Assembly: GCA_964017145.1 (NCBI GenBank)
Contig: OZ024842.1
Coordinates: 4,154,001-4,218,000 of the forward strand
Reading direction: 5' to 3'
Length of the DNA stretch: 64,000 nt
Source: Agrocybe praecox
Lineage: Eukaryota; Basidiomycota; Agaricomycetes; Agaricales; Agrocybaceae
Positions 35,073-48,500 of this stretch are shown here, one piece after another (within the stretch, counting starts at the first letter, position 1; each line of letters begins with the position of its first letter). The notes beneath the pieces are model-generated. The model had not been told where the DNA came from and made no database searches. It saw only the letters and a list, made by a program, of their open reading frames with translations. A program made the translations under genes and the position numbers.

Positions 35073-37015
35073 ATGAACAATGAGCCTCAGAAGGTATGTC
35101 TCGTCTAGCTTTGACTTGGGTGTATTACAAGCGTTTTATAACTCAATAACAGGTGAAATCAACCGTTCTCGAGAAAGGCCTCTTCAAAATATTCGAATTT
35201 TTCAATGCAACTGTCCCCAAAACACCTATACCTCATTTGTTCTTTTCAAACGAGCCAGCGACGGAAACAGAACTTGTAGCTGTGGCTAAAGCTATTTCTA
35301 TTGCCAAACAACGACGTGAGGATTTGATCAAACGTCAACACAAATTACCCAATGGTTCCACTGGCAAGAAAGGTTCTATTTGGTCTCGAACTCAGCAGCA
35401 GGTTGCCCTCCTCGACGAATTCATAAGCACACATAACGCTCGCGTATCTCCTGCGCCCATCCTAAGCTTACCAGTCGAACTACTTCAAGAAATATTCAAG
35501 GACATGACTGACTCATCAGTCATGGAGAAACGTGATATTCCTCATTGGGGACGTTTCCGAAGCCGCACGAGTGTCATCACTTCTTACCTTCCATGGAATG
35601 TCTCTCACGTATGCCGGGAATGGAGGGCCATTGCACTATCCACGCTGTATCTGTGGCACACGCTCCCAGTCGTTACTTTGTCGAACCCGGTCTGCCGCCG
35701 CTCTCAATTTTTGAGCCTCCTTCAAGAGCTCCTTCAGCGCTCACAGGGGACTCCAATCGACATCAAGGTGGAAAACGGGAGGATGGGAAACATCCTGCAT
35801 CCAGCGTTGAGGTTAATCGCAGAACATTCCGATAGATGCGGTATTTTGCGCATCGTAGTGGACGGCCTCAGCATGGAGCATGGACTGGAGGTTATCGAGC
35901 AAATTTTTACTGTCCAACGTAAATTTCCTTTGTTGCGGATTGTGGATATATCAGCTCGCTATGGTCGAGGACCACTAGGAGTTCCACCAGACTCCCACGG
36001 CACCGTTCTCAGAGTTGTCGCACCTCTTCTGGAGGAGGTAGTATTGCATGACACTTCTGTCTCTCTCGTTCTTCCGTCGTCTACACTAAAACGTCTCAGG
36101 TTCACGGGCGTAGAGACCGTCTCTGAGCTTGAACGAAGCCTTTTTTGGATACGTGAATCTTCCACCACGTTGACAAGTCTTTGCTTCAAGACCACACTTG
36201 TTGGGCATATACCTTCGGGAACATTATTTCTGCCGAATTTGTTAAAGCTCGAGTATGACTCTGACAATGAGCCAAGTCATTGGTTTCTTGATCGCCTCAT
36301 AGTGCCTTCCCTCAACTCCCTTACTTTGACATCGTCGGCTGGGGACGAAGACCTTTGTGCGATGGCCTGCAACATGATCCACCGATCGCACGCATCTAAC
36401 ATAATTGACCTTTCCATCTCCCAGCTCAACAGCCCTATAGGGCTATCCGACCTCCTTTCAACAACGCCGCTCGTTCTGTATCTCAAGATTACATTGCCAA
36501 GCTACGAGGATATCTTGGAACTGTGTATATCCCGCGATGGTGGCTTTATTTTTGTGCCCTTCCTTTGTACGTGCACATTTATAACCAAAGGCTTTATACC
36601 ACCCAATTCAATCCAAGCTCTGAGCACCATGGCGTCAAAACGATTTGCACCTTCCACCCAACTACCATCACATCTTAATCCTACCCGAAACGCTGTCGAT
36701 TTGGATCCAAAGAAAAAGAAGCTGTCCATCGATTTTAACTGTGCATCTCATTCATTCATAAACAGTTCACAATGTGCTTTCCATAGCTGGTCGGAATCAC
36801 AGAAATGTTCAACTTTGAAAATCGAGAATGATCATCTCAATCGTCTTTTATACAATATCATGACTCCATTTGCCTTTATGGTGTCAGGTCCCATCAACTG
36901 CAGCAGGCGAAACGCGAAAGAGGTGAATATTATCTTGCGCCGCATTTTGGATGAGAACCTTGATAATATTGGTGATATATTGGTGCGTGATAATAGAATG
37001 TTTCTGTGTTTATGA
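35073..37015 (+). CDS. F-box protein (intact copy 2)
   Basis: Exon 1 is only 7 codons (35,073-35,093, ATGAACAATGAGCCTCAGAAG). A 59-nt intron (GTATGT...ACAG) leads to exon 2 at 35,153-37,015, giving 627 residues. Basic/coiled N-terminal sequence (KAISIAKQRREDLIKRQHKL) precedes the F-box at about residues 110-180 (LSLPVELLQEIF, SHVCREWRAIAL, LYLWHTLPV). The rest is a leucine-rich, repeat-like region typical of agaric F-box proteins, which are thought to act as substrate receptors of SCF ubiquitin ligases. The first in-frame codon of exon 2 is GTG, which supports the spliced start. The target is unknown. Confidence 0.88.
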
Positions 37016-37464
37016 AGACGCAATCTGATCAAGACATCATTAGGAATCGGGTATACATTGTACCCTTGCCAAAATTTCGCATTTCTATAGTGCAGACAAA
37101 AATTTGTACGAATGTGCAGAGCTCGCTGACCAGATTCTGGAAAGTTGGCTTCCAATCTGTGAGAAGAATCTTGGGGAGCTGCGCTGGCATAGTACTGCGT
37201 GTTTTAGCCTGCGATATATAAATGACGGTATGTGATTATACTTGATGATTTACAAAAATACTCATGTCCTGATACCGTGCAGGTACAATAAGAATAAGCG
37301 ATAACCTGACATACGCCCTGCATCTTGAAAGATGGAAAAAAACTGATTGGATTCTATTCCTCTGAGTAATAAGCGTCGAGCTGGACGCCGTACCCGGACT
37401 CGAAGTGGGTATGCGTATGGGAACGCGGTGCGCGGTGGCGGTGGCGCGTATGTCGAAGCTGAGG

Positions 37465-37645
37465 GGCACACATCTTTTAGCGCGAGCGCGAGCGAGACGA
37501 GCGAGCATCGGCGCGACATAAGCGAGCCAAAGTGTGACATAAGCGAGCAAAGTGTGACGTCAGCGACCACAAGCGAGGACTGGCGCGACTTCCGCGACCA
37601 CAAGCGCGACATCAGCGAGTGTGCCAGCAAGCTCATTAACGACCT
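37465..37645. repeat. AGCGAG word array, left end of the 18.3-kb insertion
   Basis: Many copies of AGCGAG/AGCGCGAG, including ACATAAGCGAG and CACAAGCGAG. They match words at 55,180-55,340. Confidence 0.7.
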
Positions 37646-37971
37646 TGAAGACGTAAGTAAGATGGTTATATTAAATGGTAGTGTACTATCACTAAATAAT
37701 TACTACGATATATATTTTGTATAATTTGCTTAATTTCAACTTAATTTACTTTTTACGCGAGTATGATCTTTTTGTCTTTTTTGGCTTGCTGTGTAACAGA
37801 AAGGTTCCCCAACCTCTAAAATACCTCGATAAGGAAAGAGTTTTCTGCCTTTGTTTGTATTTGTTCCGGTCGTGATCGCCAAACATCCCTTGACCGTCCG
37901 CAACCTCTTAATTCAAGAGTTTTCTGCCTTTGTTTATGTTTGTTCGAGTCGTGTTCAAGGCTGCCCTGGAC

Positions 37972-38275
37972 TAGTGTTGCCGAAGTTCGGTTCAGAACCG
38001 CTTCGGAGAACCGGAACCGCCCAAACCGGACCGACAGTTCGGTTCTGTTCAGTTCCGGTTCGGCCATTTTGAAGACGGTTCTGGTTGCATACTATACAGT
38101 AATTTATTACATGTACAAACGGTTCCACGGTTCGAACCGGTTCTAGAACCGACAGAACTGGTTCTCACGGTTCAGTTCTGGTTCTGGTTCGGTTCGGGCA
38201 TGTGCCCGTCGGTTCTGGTTCTCGGTTCTCAAAAAAGGCGTGAGAACCGAACAGAACCGAACTTCAGCAACACTA
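37972..38275. mobile_element. hAT-type non-autonomous element, GAACCG word type, 304 bp
   Basis: The ends TAGTGTTGCCGAAGTTCGG and (reverse complement) TAGTGTTGCTGAAGTTCGG are inverted repeats. They are flanked by the 8-bp direct repeat CCCTGGAC (37,964-37,971 and 38,276-38,283). The interior is almost entirely GGTTCT/GAACCG words in both orientations. It sits at the 3' end of the recombinase remnant of the Ngaro-like element, so it is the younger of the two. Confidence 0.92.
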
Positions 38276-38283
38276 CCCTGGAC

Positions 38284-39060
38284 GGTGAGGAAAACAGATT
38301 GTACCTCACCAGGAGCAGCTGTCTTCGCAGCCGGTAAGTCTAATCTGGCGAATCGTTTCTTGTTTGTATCGAGCCCAATGAACACGTCCGATCTCTTCAG
38401 ATGCTTGGACCCATCAAAGGCAGCCCTCGACTTTACCGAAACTTCACCAAATCGCATCATTCCCCAAAAGGCGCAGCTTGCCATGGCCCACACACAAGCA
38501 TCAAAGGGAAGGGATAGGTTCAGGGATGCCTTCAGGCAATGAAGCATGGCTAGCATGACCGGGGGTCGGACTGGGCGCTTACGAGACCCTTGCAAGTTCT
38601 GGAGGCCCCAAAGAGACCACATGATACGGTCCCTGTCGGCATCTGAAAGAGGTGGGGGCCAACCTTGGGCAATGTGCCACGCATGCAGAGCCGCAAGATA
38701 TTTCTGGACTACAGGCACCGATACTTGTTCGAAAGGAGGGTGGGAGGAACCTGGAGGGGCACCTGGCAGCATAGATGTGTCTGCAGCAGCCCACAAAGCG
38801 AATGAATGGAGGGTCGCGAAGGATGCAGGGAGTCGCTTTTCTTCTGGAATAGAAAAGATATCGCAGAAAATATGAAATTTCTGTAGACCGGACCCATAGC
38901 TGGCAGTGTCCCGCAAGGAGGAGTGCATGGCCAGGTCCGCCAAGAGATGGATTGTCGGATTTGCAATAGTGTTTGCTGGAGGGGTGTTAACCCCCACCCA
39001 TGAAAAAAGTCGGTCCTCTGCACGACACTGGGGCCGCAGTGGAGAAGGTCGAAGGGTCAA
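38284..39060 (-). pseudogene. Tyrosine recombinase remnant of the Ngaro-like element
   Basis: The core-binding half is readable (HSSLRDTASYGSGLQKFHIF, KYLAALHAWHIAQGWPPP). It continues to the first catalytic arginine in FWGMMRFGEV and then to AAPGEVQSVFLTVQG. There the hAT element begins; beyond it comes the terminal repeat rather than the rest of the enzyme. The H-x-x-R box and the tyrosine are therefore absent, and the protein cannot be catalytic. The frame differs from that of the RT/RNase H part upstream. Confidence 0.8.
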
Positions 39061-39095
39061 CGAACCTACCAACGAGCGAGGAATCTGGGAGGAAG

Positions 39096-40575
39096 TCAAC
39101 GCCCAAACCACTGGAGATTGCCGGACAAATGGGGTGGGAGGTCCAGTTGGAAAGGCTCGGTCGCATTGGGAAAGGTTCGAAGAAAGGCTGCTACGTCTCC
39201 CCGGGATAGAGGGTCCACGATATTCTTCCCGCTGGGAACATATTGTGGGCAACAAAGGATTCCCAGTTCTGCCTGCAGGAGATAAACATGTTTGAGAATT
39301 TGATTGGTTTCTCTGCTGCGAGAACGGCCCTTTCTCAGAACTGAAACTACACCAGAATTGTCGGAACGAACTAAAACAGATCCTGGCACTAGCAAGTGCA
39401 GGGCAGCTGCCATCCGCAAACCAAGCTCTACTGCCACTGCTTCCGCCCAGCCAATATCGTAAGCTTTCTTGGGGCCAACTTTGAAACCCGGAGCCCATTT
39501 CCATATGCCCCATCGGGAGCCAATCACTACACCAATGCCAAACAAGGAGCTTGCATCTCCTCACCATCCAATGTCCACTGGAGCACTTGGAGTTAGAGGT
39601 CTGCGGTTGGGCATGGTGCGAAGCAGGAAGGACACCCAAGAAAGATCTGAAGTCACAGCAGATGGTACTCCCAGCTGTGCCCGGGCAGATGTAAAAATTG
39701 ATACAAAGCCAGAAATAGAGCGCAAAAAGGGACGTATCAGAGGAAAAATGCAGGAGGCATGAACCAACTTTCCGTGCAAGCTGGCCGCATCCTTTAGATG
39801 GCACTTCTTCCCATCCACCAACCAGGACTTTACCAACTGGCGCACTGACTCCAACTTGTCGAGCGGAAACATGACAGATTTGGATGACAAGTCCCAATTG
39901 AAGCCAATATACCTTTGCACTGTCCCAAATGGTTGCGTCTTCTCGAGACCCCAAGGGATGCCCAAATCCCCGGTCAACGATATAAAATCCTCCTCCGAGA
40001 ACGACTTGTGGGACAGGCGAATGACAAGAAAATCATCTACCCACTTCAGTATCAGAGAATAACCAGAAGCCTGATATATGGCCACCAACATGTCGGCGAC
40101 ACTGCCGAACACCCCAGCACTGGAAGCCAACCCAAACATAACAGCACGGTCTACATATACCAGGCCCTGCCACTCGATACACAATGAGCTCTGTTGATTG
40201 GGCCTCACTGGGGTGATACGGTAAGCAGCCGAAATGTCGAAAGTAGCTGCAACAGCACCTGGTGGCAAGGACAGGATTAACTCGGAGCATTTTTCGAAGG
40301 TGCCCCAAGCAGTAGGGAAATCGTCAGAGCAGACCCCAGCATTGATAGAGGCAAAGATAGGGTCTTTGCGTGGCCACGACAAGTCCTGGATCACGCAAAC
40401 CTTGTCGGAGTGAGGTTTTGGCACTAGCCCGAGAGGTGATATACGGAACAGCCCAATCAAGGCCTCGAGTTCGGAAGGAACGAACCCACGAGAGTACCGC
40501 CCCGAAGCTTGCTCGGAAAGGATGTAGGAAGAAATGAATTCGGGATTGATGCGGGTAGAGGAATGATTCTCGAAA
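39096..40575 (-). pseudogene. Reverse transcriptase / RNase H of the Ngaro-like element
   Basis: RT motifs: VIQDLSWPRKDP, AATFDISAAYR, VMFGLASSAGVFG and the active-site box LKWVDDFLVIR, followed by IPWGLEKTQ. A DIRS-type RNase H follows (GWAEAVAVELGLR, LVRSDNSGVV, VPSGKNIVDPLSRG). Two lesions are seen: a one-base insertion near 40,575 that shifts the frame before the RT, and an in-frame TGA at 39,561-39,563 where TGG is expected, between RT and RNase H. Confidence 0.82.
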
Positions 40576-40699
40576 GCAATGGGTGGATGCGGGTGCGTGT
40601 TTTATACCCACATCAAAACCATGTGTTAGGCCGTCAATAACATGCTGCCAGGATGGTAGTAAGCCCAGACGATGCAGCAGCAGCGTCGTCTTCTGCACG

Positions 40700-42264
40700 T
40701 CAACTGGAGTGACCACTTGACGGGGATCAGGCTTGGATTGCAGGGCAGGCACCGGCACCATGGCTGCCCGACTGACAAATGCTGCAGGAGTGACAATGGG
40801 CACAGGTATTGCCATAACGGCAGTCTCCATGTCTTGCAAAGGCGAAACAGAATTGACGCCCGTCGAAATTGACGAGCGTGTGCTTTCGGCCGTTATCACC
40901 TGTGGCAATAGATGAAGGTTGCTTCCCTGCAGTAGTTGTGGTTGCTGAGCAGTCAGAAGGGAAATGTTCGACTGCTCCGCATCAAAAGCAATGTGCGCCT
41001 CCGCCCACTGAGGCCTGGCCAAAACGCGGGCGTTTAGGCTGGAATTGTGTATCCGTACTGCGGTATGGGCGCTTGGATGGTGATACAGACGGAGCATATG
41101 CTGACAGAAAGTAGTGAGGCATCCCCGAGGCATTAGATCCGCCAACTGCTTGGGTGAGGGACAGAGGTCGCGTCGCTAGGAGGGCCACCGCGTCTACGCT
41201 CAGGGTGGACAGGTCATGACGGGTGTCCTGGGCCGCGAAATCTCTCTGCTGGATGTCGTATTGAACCGCCAGTGACCATCCATGCGACCTGGCGAGACCT
41301 ACAACAAGGACGTGATGCTTCTCCAGGGCCTTCGCATGCACTTGACTGTGGTACTTGTGAGTGAGACACTCGGCGGTACGGGACACTGCCAGCCAGTCCA
41401 CCATCGAGATCAGGTGCTCTCGGCTGCGGTCTAGTGGCCTGGAAGACAGCGCTCCAGAGGTATCCACTACCAGGTGCTCACCTTCGCGTGAAGCTCGCAG
41501 CTTGGCTTCTGGGGTGAGGGCCGACCTTGTCGACTCGAGGAGGCATGGCTGGACACAGAAATTAAGGCGCGTAAGCAACGGAATGGACGGAGGCGCGGAC
41601 CAGTAAAAACGTGGAAGAAAAAGGGGGGAGAATATGGCGAAAAAGGCGCAGAGGAACGGACGGACGGACATGGGCACGGACATAGGCACGGATACAGACA
41701 AGGAACGGACGCAGACGTGGACATGGACACGGACACGGATGCGGACATAGGATACGGAAAAGACAACGCAAACATGTGCGCAGAAAAAGGACGGACATGG
41801 ACAATGCGGACAGAGGTTCAGAACAAAAACTCACACAGTTCGAGAGGGTCTACTTTGAACCCGGGAACCACTTCATCCACCACCGACGCTTTAGGCGCTG
41901 CCACAGATGCGGCTTTAACTGCATCCACCACCTCCTGCGCGACGAATAGATGTTGGACAGCACCCGACACGTCGACAGCGGATGCGGGCGTAGCTGGTTG
42001 CGCGGGAGCTTGGGCCTGCTGGGCGTCCTGTGCAGGTCTCGACGCGTTCGCGGCTGCGATTCCAGATGCAACAATAGCCGCGGCCGGGCCAGAATTCGCA
42101 GTTGCCACCGCTGGAGGAGCTTGAGTCGACGGCGGGGTAGGCATGGGTGCGCTGGGAGCCCCCAAGGTCGCAGCCTGGGCCGCATGGGGGGCATTTTGAG
42201 GTTGGGTGGGAACATTGGGTGTGTTCCCCCCAGAGAAATTGAGGCCGAGATGAGCACCATCCAT
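40700..42264 (-). pseudogene. Gag-like protein of the Ngaro-like element
   Basis: An alanine/proline/glutamine-rich N-terminal exon (42,264 to about 41,831) probably splices to about 41,551. The intervening 280 nt contains an ACGGACATGG-type minisatellite. The second part runs to a CCHC knuckle, C-F-stop-C-G-x3-H-x4-C, with TGA at 40,982-40,984 where CGA is likely. A CCCH-like cluster follows in the same frame (FARHGDCRYGNTCAHCHSC). Nucleic-acid binding is expected from the family. Splice phases do not join cleanly by eye. Confidence 0.65.
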
Positions 42265-42579
42265 TTTGAGTGAAGAATTAAGGCGAGATAGTGTAGAGAT
42301 TAATAAGGAAAAATGTACTGTAGAGCCGCCGTGTAGGCTTTGTGCAGGCTTCGAGGCTGGTCAAATGGTGGTGATGAGCAATGAGCGTGGCGAAAATTTC
42401 CCATCACTCACCATTTGCTCAGCTGGACGTCGGGGCCGGCCGTTCCATTAGACCCCGTGCTATACCCCTTGACCGTTCAAACTTCACAACCTCTTAATTC
42501 CAGAGTTTTCTGTCTTTGTTTATATTTGTTCGAGTCGCATTCGCCAAGCATCCCTTGACCGAACGGAAATGGCAGGATG

Positions 42580-45500
42580 TTCATGGCGCACGCGGTCTAT
42601 CTGAGTGGTCAAACTACTTTATATTCAGTACATCGTCTGTTTATCCCATGCCTTCGCTGTTTCCCTGTCCAATTCCTCTAACCTTTCCATTTCTATCCTC
42701 AGGTCGTCCGATGGATGATGCTGGAACAAGTTCTCGTCGAAATCTCTGAGAAGACGTATGGTGGATCTTCCTCTACTTCTTGATAGTGCCACATATGTTC
42801 CGAACGGTGACAGGGACCCGGTAGGTGGTTTTCCTATGTCAATGATCACATACTCAATTGTCTGGCCTTGTGCTTTGTAGTCCGTGAATGCGTAGCCGGG
42901 TGTGATTGGGTGTTGCCTCCTTGTTATCTTGAAAGTGCTCCCTCCTCGTCTGTGAGTGGTAAACCTTGCTTCAGATGGAGTCAGTGGGATTAGCCCTTCC
43001 TCGAGTCCGTCGAATTTCAGTGCGGTTGGTCTGTCGGGTCTGAATAGCAATGCTGATGGTGGGTACTTCAGTTCTACGAGTCCTTCTTCATCAGGTTCTT
43101 TGACTTCTTCTCTTTCATCTAGAATGATGTCCTCTATCGTCCCTCTCGTTCCATTTGTGATGTCCGCCTCGACCGCAATGTTAACTTTTACCATTGCTTT
43201 CATCCCTTTCACCAACTGGATTGTATGCTCCAGTTTCCCCGTCTTCTTCTCCGATGTTTTTGCTATGGCCAGTCGTGCTTCCATGGATAGATCGCCCTCT
43301 GCACCGGTCTCAATGTCTTCTGCGTTGACGATATACCGGACATTGTTTGTCAGCTTGCAGTGTTTTGCCAGCGCGTACGTGTTCCATGCTTCGCGTACAC
43401 CGTGTCTTGGGGTGACTAGGATGGTGTCTTTCCACGGTGACGAATTGAAGTCAGGTACGTCGCATTCCCTGTTTGTCAGGACAAGTTTTCTGATTTCGTT
43501 GATGTCTTCTTCAGTGCAAGTTCCTACCCGAAGCCTGTTCAGTATGTTCGTCCAGACTTGGTCTTTGACCCTGATCTGCTCCTTCAATATAACCACGGTG
43601 TCAAATTGTTTGAATATTTCTCTGCCCAGTAATGAGTATTGATCGTTGTCCGCGTTGTCGACGTAAAGGGCCGACGACTTCTTTCCGACGGGTGGGAACT
43701 GGTGGAAGTCCCCTGTCAAGATTACATGCATTGATGCAAAAGGTTCTTCGGCGGTTCCTACTCCCTCCCCTCCCCACGTCTTCACTGTGGTTTCGGAAGT
43801 TTTGTAGAGTGCAATCTTATCTGCCATGGATACTTCGTCTATGATGGCAAATTTCTTTCCTTCGATATTCTTCTGCCTTTTCTTGATCGTGTCCTTGCTG
43901 CTCTTCTCCAGCCAGTCTTCGGATCTTGGCTTTTTAATTGATAGACCTGCCCATGAATGTAAAGTCTGTGCTCCAATGTCGGTAGCTGCTATGCCTGTTG
44001 TTGCACATTTGGCCAATATATCAACCTGTCCATGATACTCAAATGTTTCTGTGATAGCGCCAATCAGGGTGGACTTTCCTGTGCCCCCTTGTCCCAATAT
44101 TAACATGCAAAGCTGTTTGGCTGTGCCTGCATACGAAAAAAATAAATCAGCAAAATTGTGGCACAGGTCAACCGGTCACGAGACATTGTTTACCTGCCAA
44201 CTCCTGCAAGAGCCGTTCTTTGATGATATCGTGTGCTCTCCTCTGCTCCTCATTAAGCATTGCGAGTTTCAGTCTAGCAACTCTAGTGTTCATGTCCGTC
44301 TCGGGGTTGACAGCATCTGTTCTTGGTTTGACATCATTTGGTGTCCTGGTGGCAGTTCCTTCGGAAGTTTTGGGATCAATGGCTGGTGACTCGGGTGCGT
44401 CTGAACCTTTACTTTTCTGTGCTGTGCGTGTAGTTCCTTGCAGTTGTGCTGCCCATGACTCAAATGTGTGTGTCTCAGCTTGTGTCGCGACTCGAGCAAG
44501 AGCTTTAGGCTCTGTGTTGGAGTCGTCCTCATCATCGAATATACCAATGTTGAGTGCTTCGTCTATTGCAGCCAATCCATTTCGCTGTTTGTTTGCGTTT
44601 GCTTGAAGGGCTTTCGCTAATGCAATGTCCATCTCGGTGGGCGGCGAGAAAATGTCTTCATTGTTGTGTGGGAGATTATGGGCGTTAGGTCCACCCTCTT
44701 CCGTTTGCTCGAGTTGATTGTCGAGCATGGCTTTCCAGTTTGCCTCGTCTTCTTTTGCACCGTCCGCACATTCATAGTAATATTGCGCATTACAGACAAA
44801 GTTCTTGATTTGCGGCGTACCATTTATTAGCATGCTGTTAAAGCTTGCTTCGAAAGATGAATCGGGTTCCTTTAATCTGTCCAGGGTTGCCCATGGTTTC
44901 AGTAGCATCAGCATGCTGGCGCAGTATATTTGCCTGTCGATCTCTCTATCGTTCCTGTGGAACCACTGGCCTATAAATCTGGGCAAGGTTTCGTGGCCAC
45001 TGGCTCTGATTATGCGGCACGAGTTTGGTTTTTTTGTGTCTGGGTGGTATGCGACTCGGATACTCCGTGGTCGCCCTCTCTTTGCCTTGCCGTTGTTTGT
45101 TTCGTTGGCCACATTCTCGCCCGTGTCCTCTTCCTGCATTGTCCCTTCATACGTGTTTAACATGAAGTCCAACAAGTTCATGGAGAGTAAGGCGGTGCCT
45201 CTATACTGATAGTCGCGCAACTGGTCTTTCAGTGAGATGTTCCCGTTCATGACTTGAATTGTTTGTGGTTTTTCCACTTGCAGTCTTGCTGGTTCTCTGT
45301 TTTATTTGTTTAAATTATGATCCTCTCGGTCGAATTAACTGATGGCTCACCTTTTACTTCCCAGCTTGGGAAACTTCTTTTTCAGCGCTTGTATCACTGG
45401 ATCCCAAAATATAGTCACGTAGGTGTGTGATTCAAATGTGTCTCCCCATCCCATAAGATAACTTATTATTTCCGGTGCGCTGAACTCTCGGTTTCTTGAT

Positions 45501-48500
45501 AGAGAGTTGGCACAGCGCTGAATCAATCACTTGTTGACTTTCTGAAGATCTTTGTGTAACCGTTTTTCACGCTTGACATGATTGGCGTAACCCTCTGCCA
45601 ACAGTGCTGATAGATTGTGGGATTTCTGCTTCTTTGTGGCGTAGTTGGCAATACAGTAAGTCAATTTTGCTGTATATCTTCCATTCACTATGAGTTTTGC
45701 GTCGTGATTGGATCTTAATGTTCGCATTACAGTAGGGTTCCACCCATTGACATATCCACTTCTCCGCTTGGGACCCCAGTCACCATCCTCGTTGATCCAA
45801 TCCTTTTCGCTCAACGGGAATGGGGCTCTTCGTTTGCATACCAGCCTCCCTTTAGTCATCCGAAGGCATGTTGCTGTCGTACATTGGTGTACTTGAAGTG
45901 CACGTGCCATGGCCTTTTCAGCGTCCGACTGCTCAACATCTGTGGTTGTGTCTGGGTGCAGTGGTCTGGAATAAGACACTGCCGTTGCTTTGGGCAGTGC
46001 TGCTATTTCGCTGGTGTTGAGCCCGTCCAGGTCTGCTCTAATGACTGTTCCAATGTATTTGCTGACCTTCTCCCGAAATGCAGGCGATTTCAATGCGTCT
46101 TGCATCTCCTTGGCTGTTGGCGTGTCTTGTAGCCATATGAGTGTATGTAGATGAAGGGTACCCCTTCCTTGAGCTTCTACTGTGCCGATATAGCTCTGAA
46201 CCTTCCCAAAAATGCCTTCTCGCCTCTCTGGTCCAGCACCGTTTGCTCTCTTCTTAAATCCAAAAAGAGTCTCAATGATTGTCTTGATGATGAAGTGAAA
46301 GTAGTGCGCAGATGCGTAAGGGTCGGCAGCAACATTCGCAGCTCTCTCTGCACTGGTTGGACCAACAGTGTTACAAAATTTGTCGAGGTCTATGTCGACT
46401 CCGGTGAGCACTTGCGCTATTGGATCCTGGGAGTCTGACGGATTTAGAGTTACCCATAGACTTGGCGGGTTGAATATCAAACTTGTTCCCCAGATTTTTG
46501 ACCTGACGTGCTGTCTTGACTCATCGGTGCCTTTGACTCTGGTCCTAACAGCACTCATTTGCTTGCGGAGTGCACGCACCCCTGGATGGCTGAATGGGAT
46601 GTTCCGTGTCTCTTCGTCGCTGGCTTTCAACAGGTCAGCTGGCTTGAGTTGCGATATGATTTGCATCTGCTGATTAAAGTTTGATTTCTTCATCTGCAGC
46701 ACCGACGATCTGCAGATGTCGCGTTTTTGACACACGCCAAACACTATAAATGGGAACTGATAATCCTTTCTGAAGTGTCGGTCGGTGTATGTCAATGCCC
46801 ATCTTACATGTGCTTCGTATGGGACATCAACCTCTCGGTGGATCTCAAATCCTCCCATCCCGTACGGGAAAAGGGTGGGGAAGCTGCCTAAGAGATGATT
46901 GGCGTTACTTGGTCCTCCATCATTGCGTTGTCCGGTAATAGGATCTTTTCGTGAGTACTCATTCACGAAAGCGCTTCCTCGTCTAATAGTGAAGTTGTTG
47001 AAATCTTTTTTTGTGTTTTGCAGACCACTGTTGCTTAGTGCGTGGGCCATAAGCTCTGTCTCGGTGATTTCATCCCCTTCCACGTCTACGACACCTGACG
47101 CTTGTATGCTGATCAAATTGGGCTCTGTTAAAGGTTCGACTTCAACCCTTCCTACAATGTTGTGTTGAGTACAATGCTTGAGATAATTTCGCGCATATAC
47201 CTACCTTCAGCCTCATGTTCGTCATCCGATCCGCCCGCGTCATCGTCCACCATCAATCCAGCTTGTCTCATTGCGTCATCTATCAGTGCTGCTCAAAAGA
47301 GTTAGCATGGGATTGCTGGTTGTCGTCTATCAGACTCACTTGCCACGTCTCCACCATCATCTTCGTCTTCTGGGACATAAGTGTCCCGTTCTCTGTCCAC
47401 TGCTTCAACGTCGGAAGAGTACTTAGCAGTCATTGTGATCTCATCTGGAATCCCATCCTCTGGCAGCTGTTCCAGCTGTTCCTCGCTGATCTCGATATCA
47501 GAGTAAAGGGGGTTGTTGGCTTTCAGCCAAATCAGGGCCTCTCGTACCTTCCACCGTCGGACGCGAAACATTGATGGCATGGTCCCTTCTGGAAGTCCTT
47601 TGGGGCCAACAAAAGTGACTCCAATTGTCGCAGATATAATGGTAGCTGGGTACGGCATCTCATTCCCTGTGATCGTCTTTCCGAGCTGAGCAGGGTCCAT
47701 TTTATAGGTAGAAACATTCCCTCGGAGGCCGCTATGCATCTGGCTCTTATCCCACGATGTCGAGCCTCTCTTTTTCGGATAGAGCTTGATGATGAATGCC
47801 GACGGAAAGTGTTTGGCTATCATGACCCGCTCGGGAAGTGTTAGGTTGCGTAGCGCGAATGGTACTTCTCCTATCCACATCCTATTTGCTAGACTGATCT
47901 TTGGTATGTGGTTCTTATTCAGGCTAGAAACACATTCAGGACAGAGCATAACAATAGCCTTGTCTTCATCCTCCTTTATTACGCCTTCTGGGTGCAGGAC
48001 CATTTCATCGAAAATATCTTGTTTGGGATGGGGAAAAGTTGGTTTCAAGAGATGTTTGTTGGGTACGTCCTTCAAAGTATACTGTGATAACTTGCTAAAG
48101 GTTGTTTCCCTGGCGCACGCAGCACACACGCCCGTCTTCAATGCATCATTTCCTGTGGCAGAAATAAATTCTCTGACAAGATTCTTCAGAGTTTCGGGTG
48201 TTGGTCCACTCATGAATGAGCTGTTGATAATTTCTCGTGTGCGTCTATCGGATTCCTCTTCTTCGCTTGCATGGACTGGGTTGGGTGATGAGTTGGCATT
48301 TAGTTGTGTGTCCTGATGTTTGCCGTGGTCGACAGGGTCTGTTGGTGTAGGAGGGGTTTTTCTCTTTTTAGAATGTTTGGTGAAGCCACTGTCGATGAGC
48401 TTCTGTACTTCGACATTGACCGCGTTCTTAATTTCCGGTGTTTGTGTGTCGAGTGTAGCTAGCAATTTGTTTCTTGTCGAGTAATCGTCCCTTTTCATTT

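Larger units (their letters stand above)
37846..42575 (-). mobile_element. Decayed Ngaro/DIRS-like tyrosine-recombinase retroelement
   Basis: On the minus strand the order is a gag-like protein, RT with RNase H, then tyrosine recombinase, as in Ngaro-type elements. A repeat unit (GAGTTTTCTGCCTTTGTTT, then TTTGTTCGAGTCG, ATCCCTTGACCG, CAACCTCTTAATTC) occurs once at the 5' side (42,450-42,565) and twice in tandem at the 3' side (37,846-37,960). This fits split direct repeats rather than LTRs. The coding parts contain a frameshift and several stops, and the recombinase end is missing. The outer boundaries are approximate. Confidence 0.8.
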
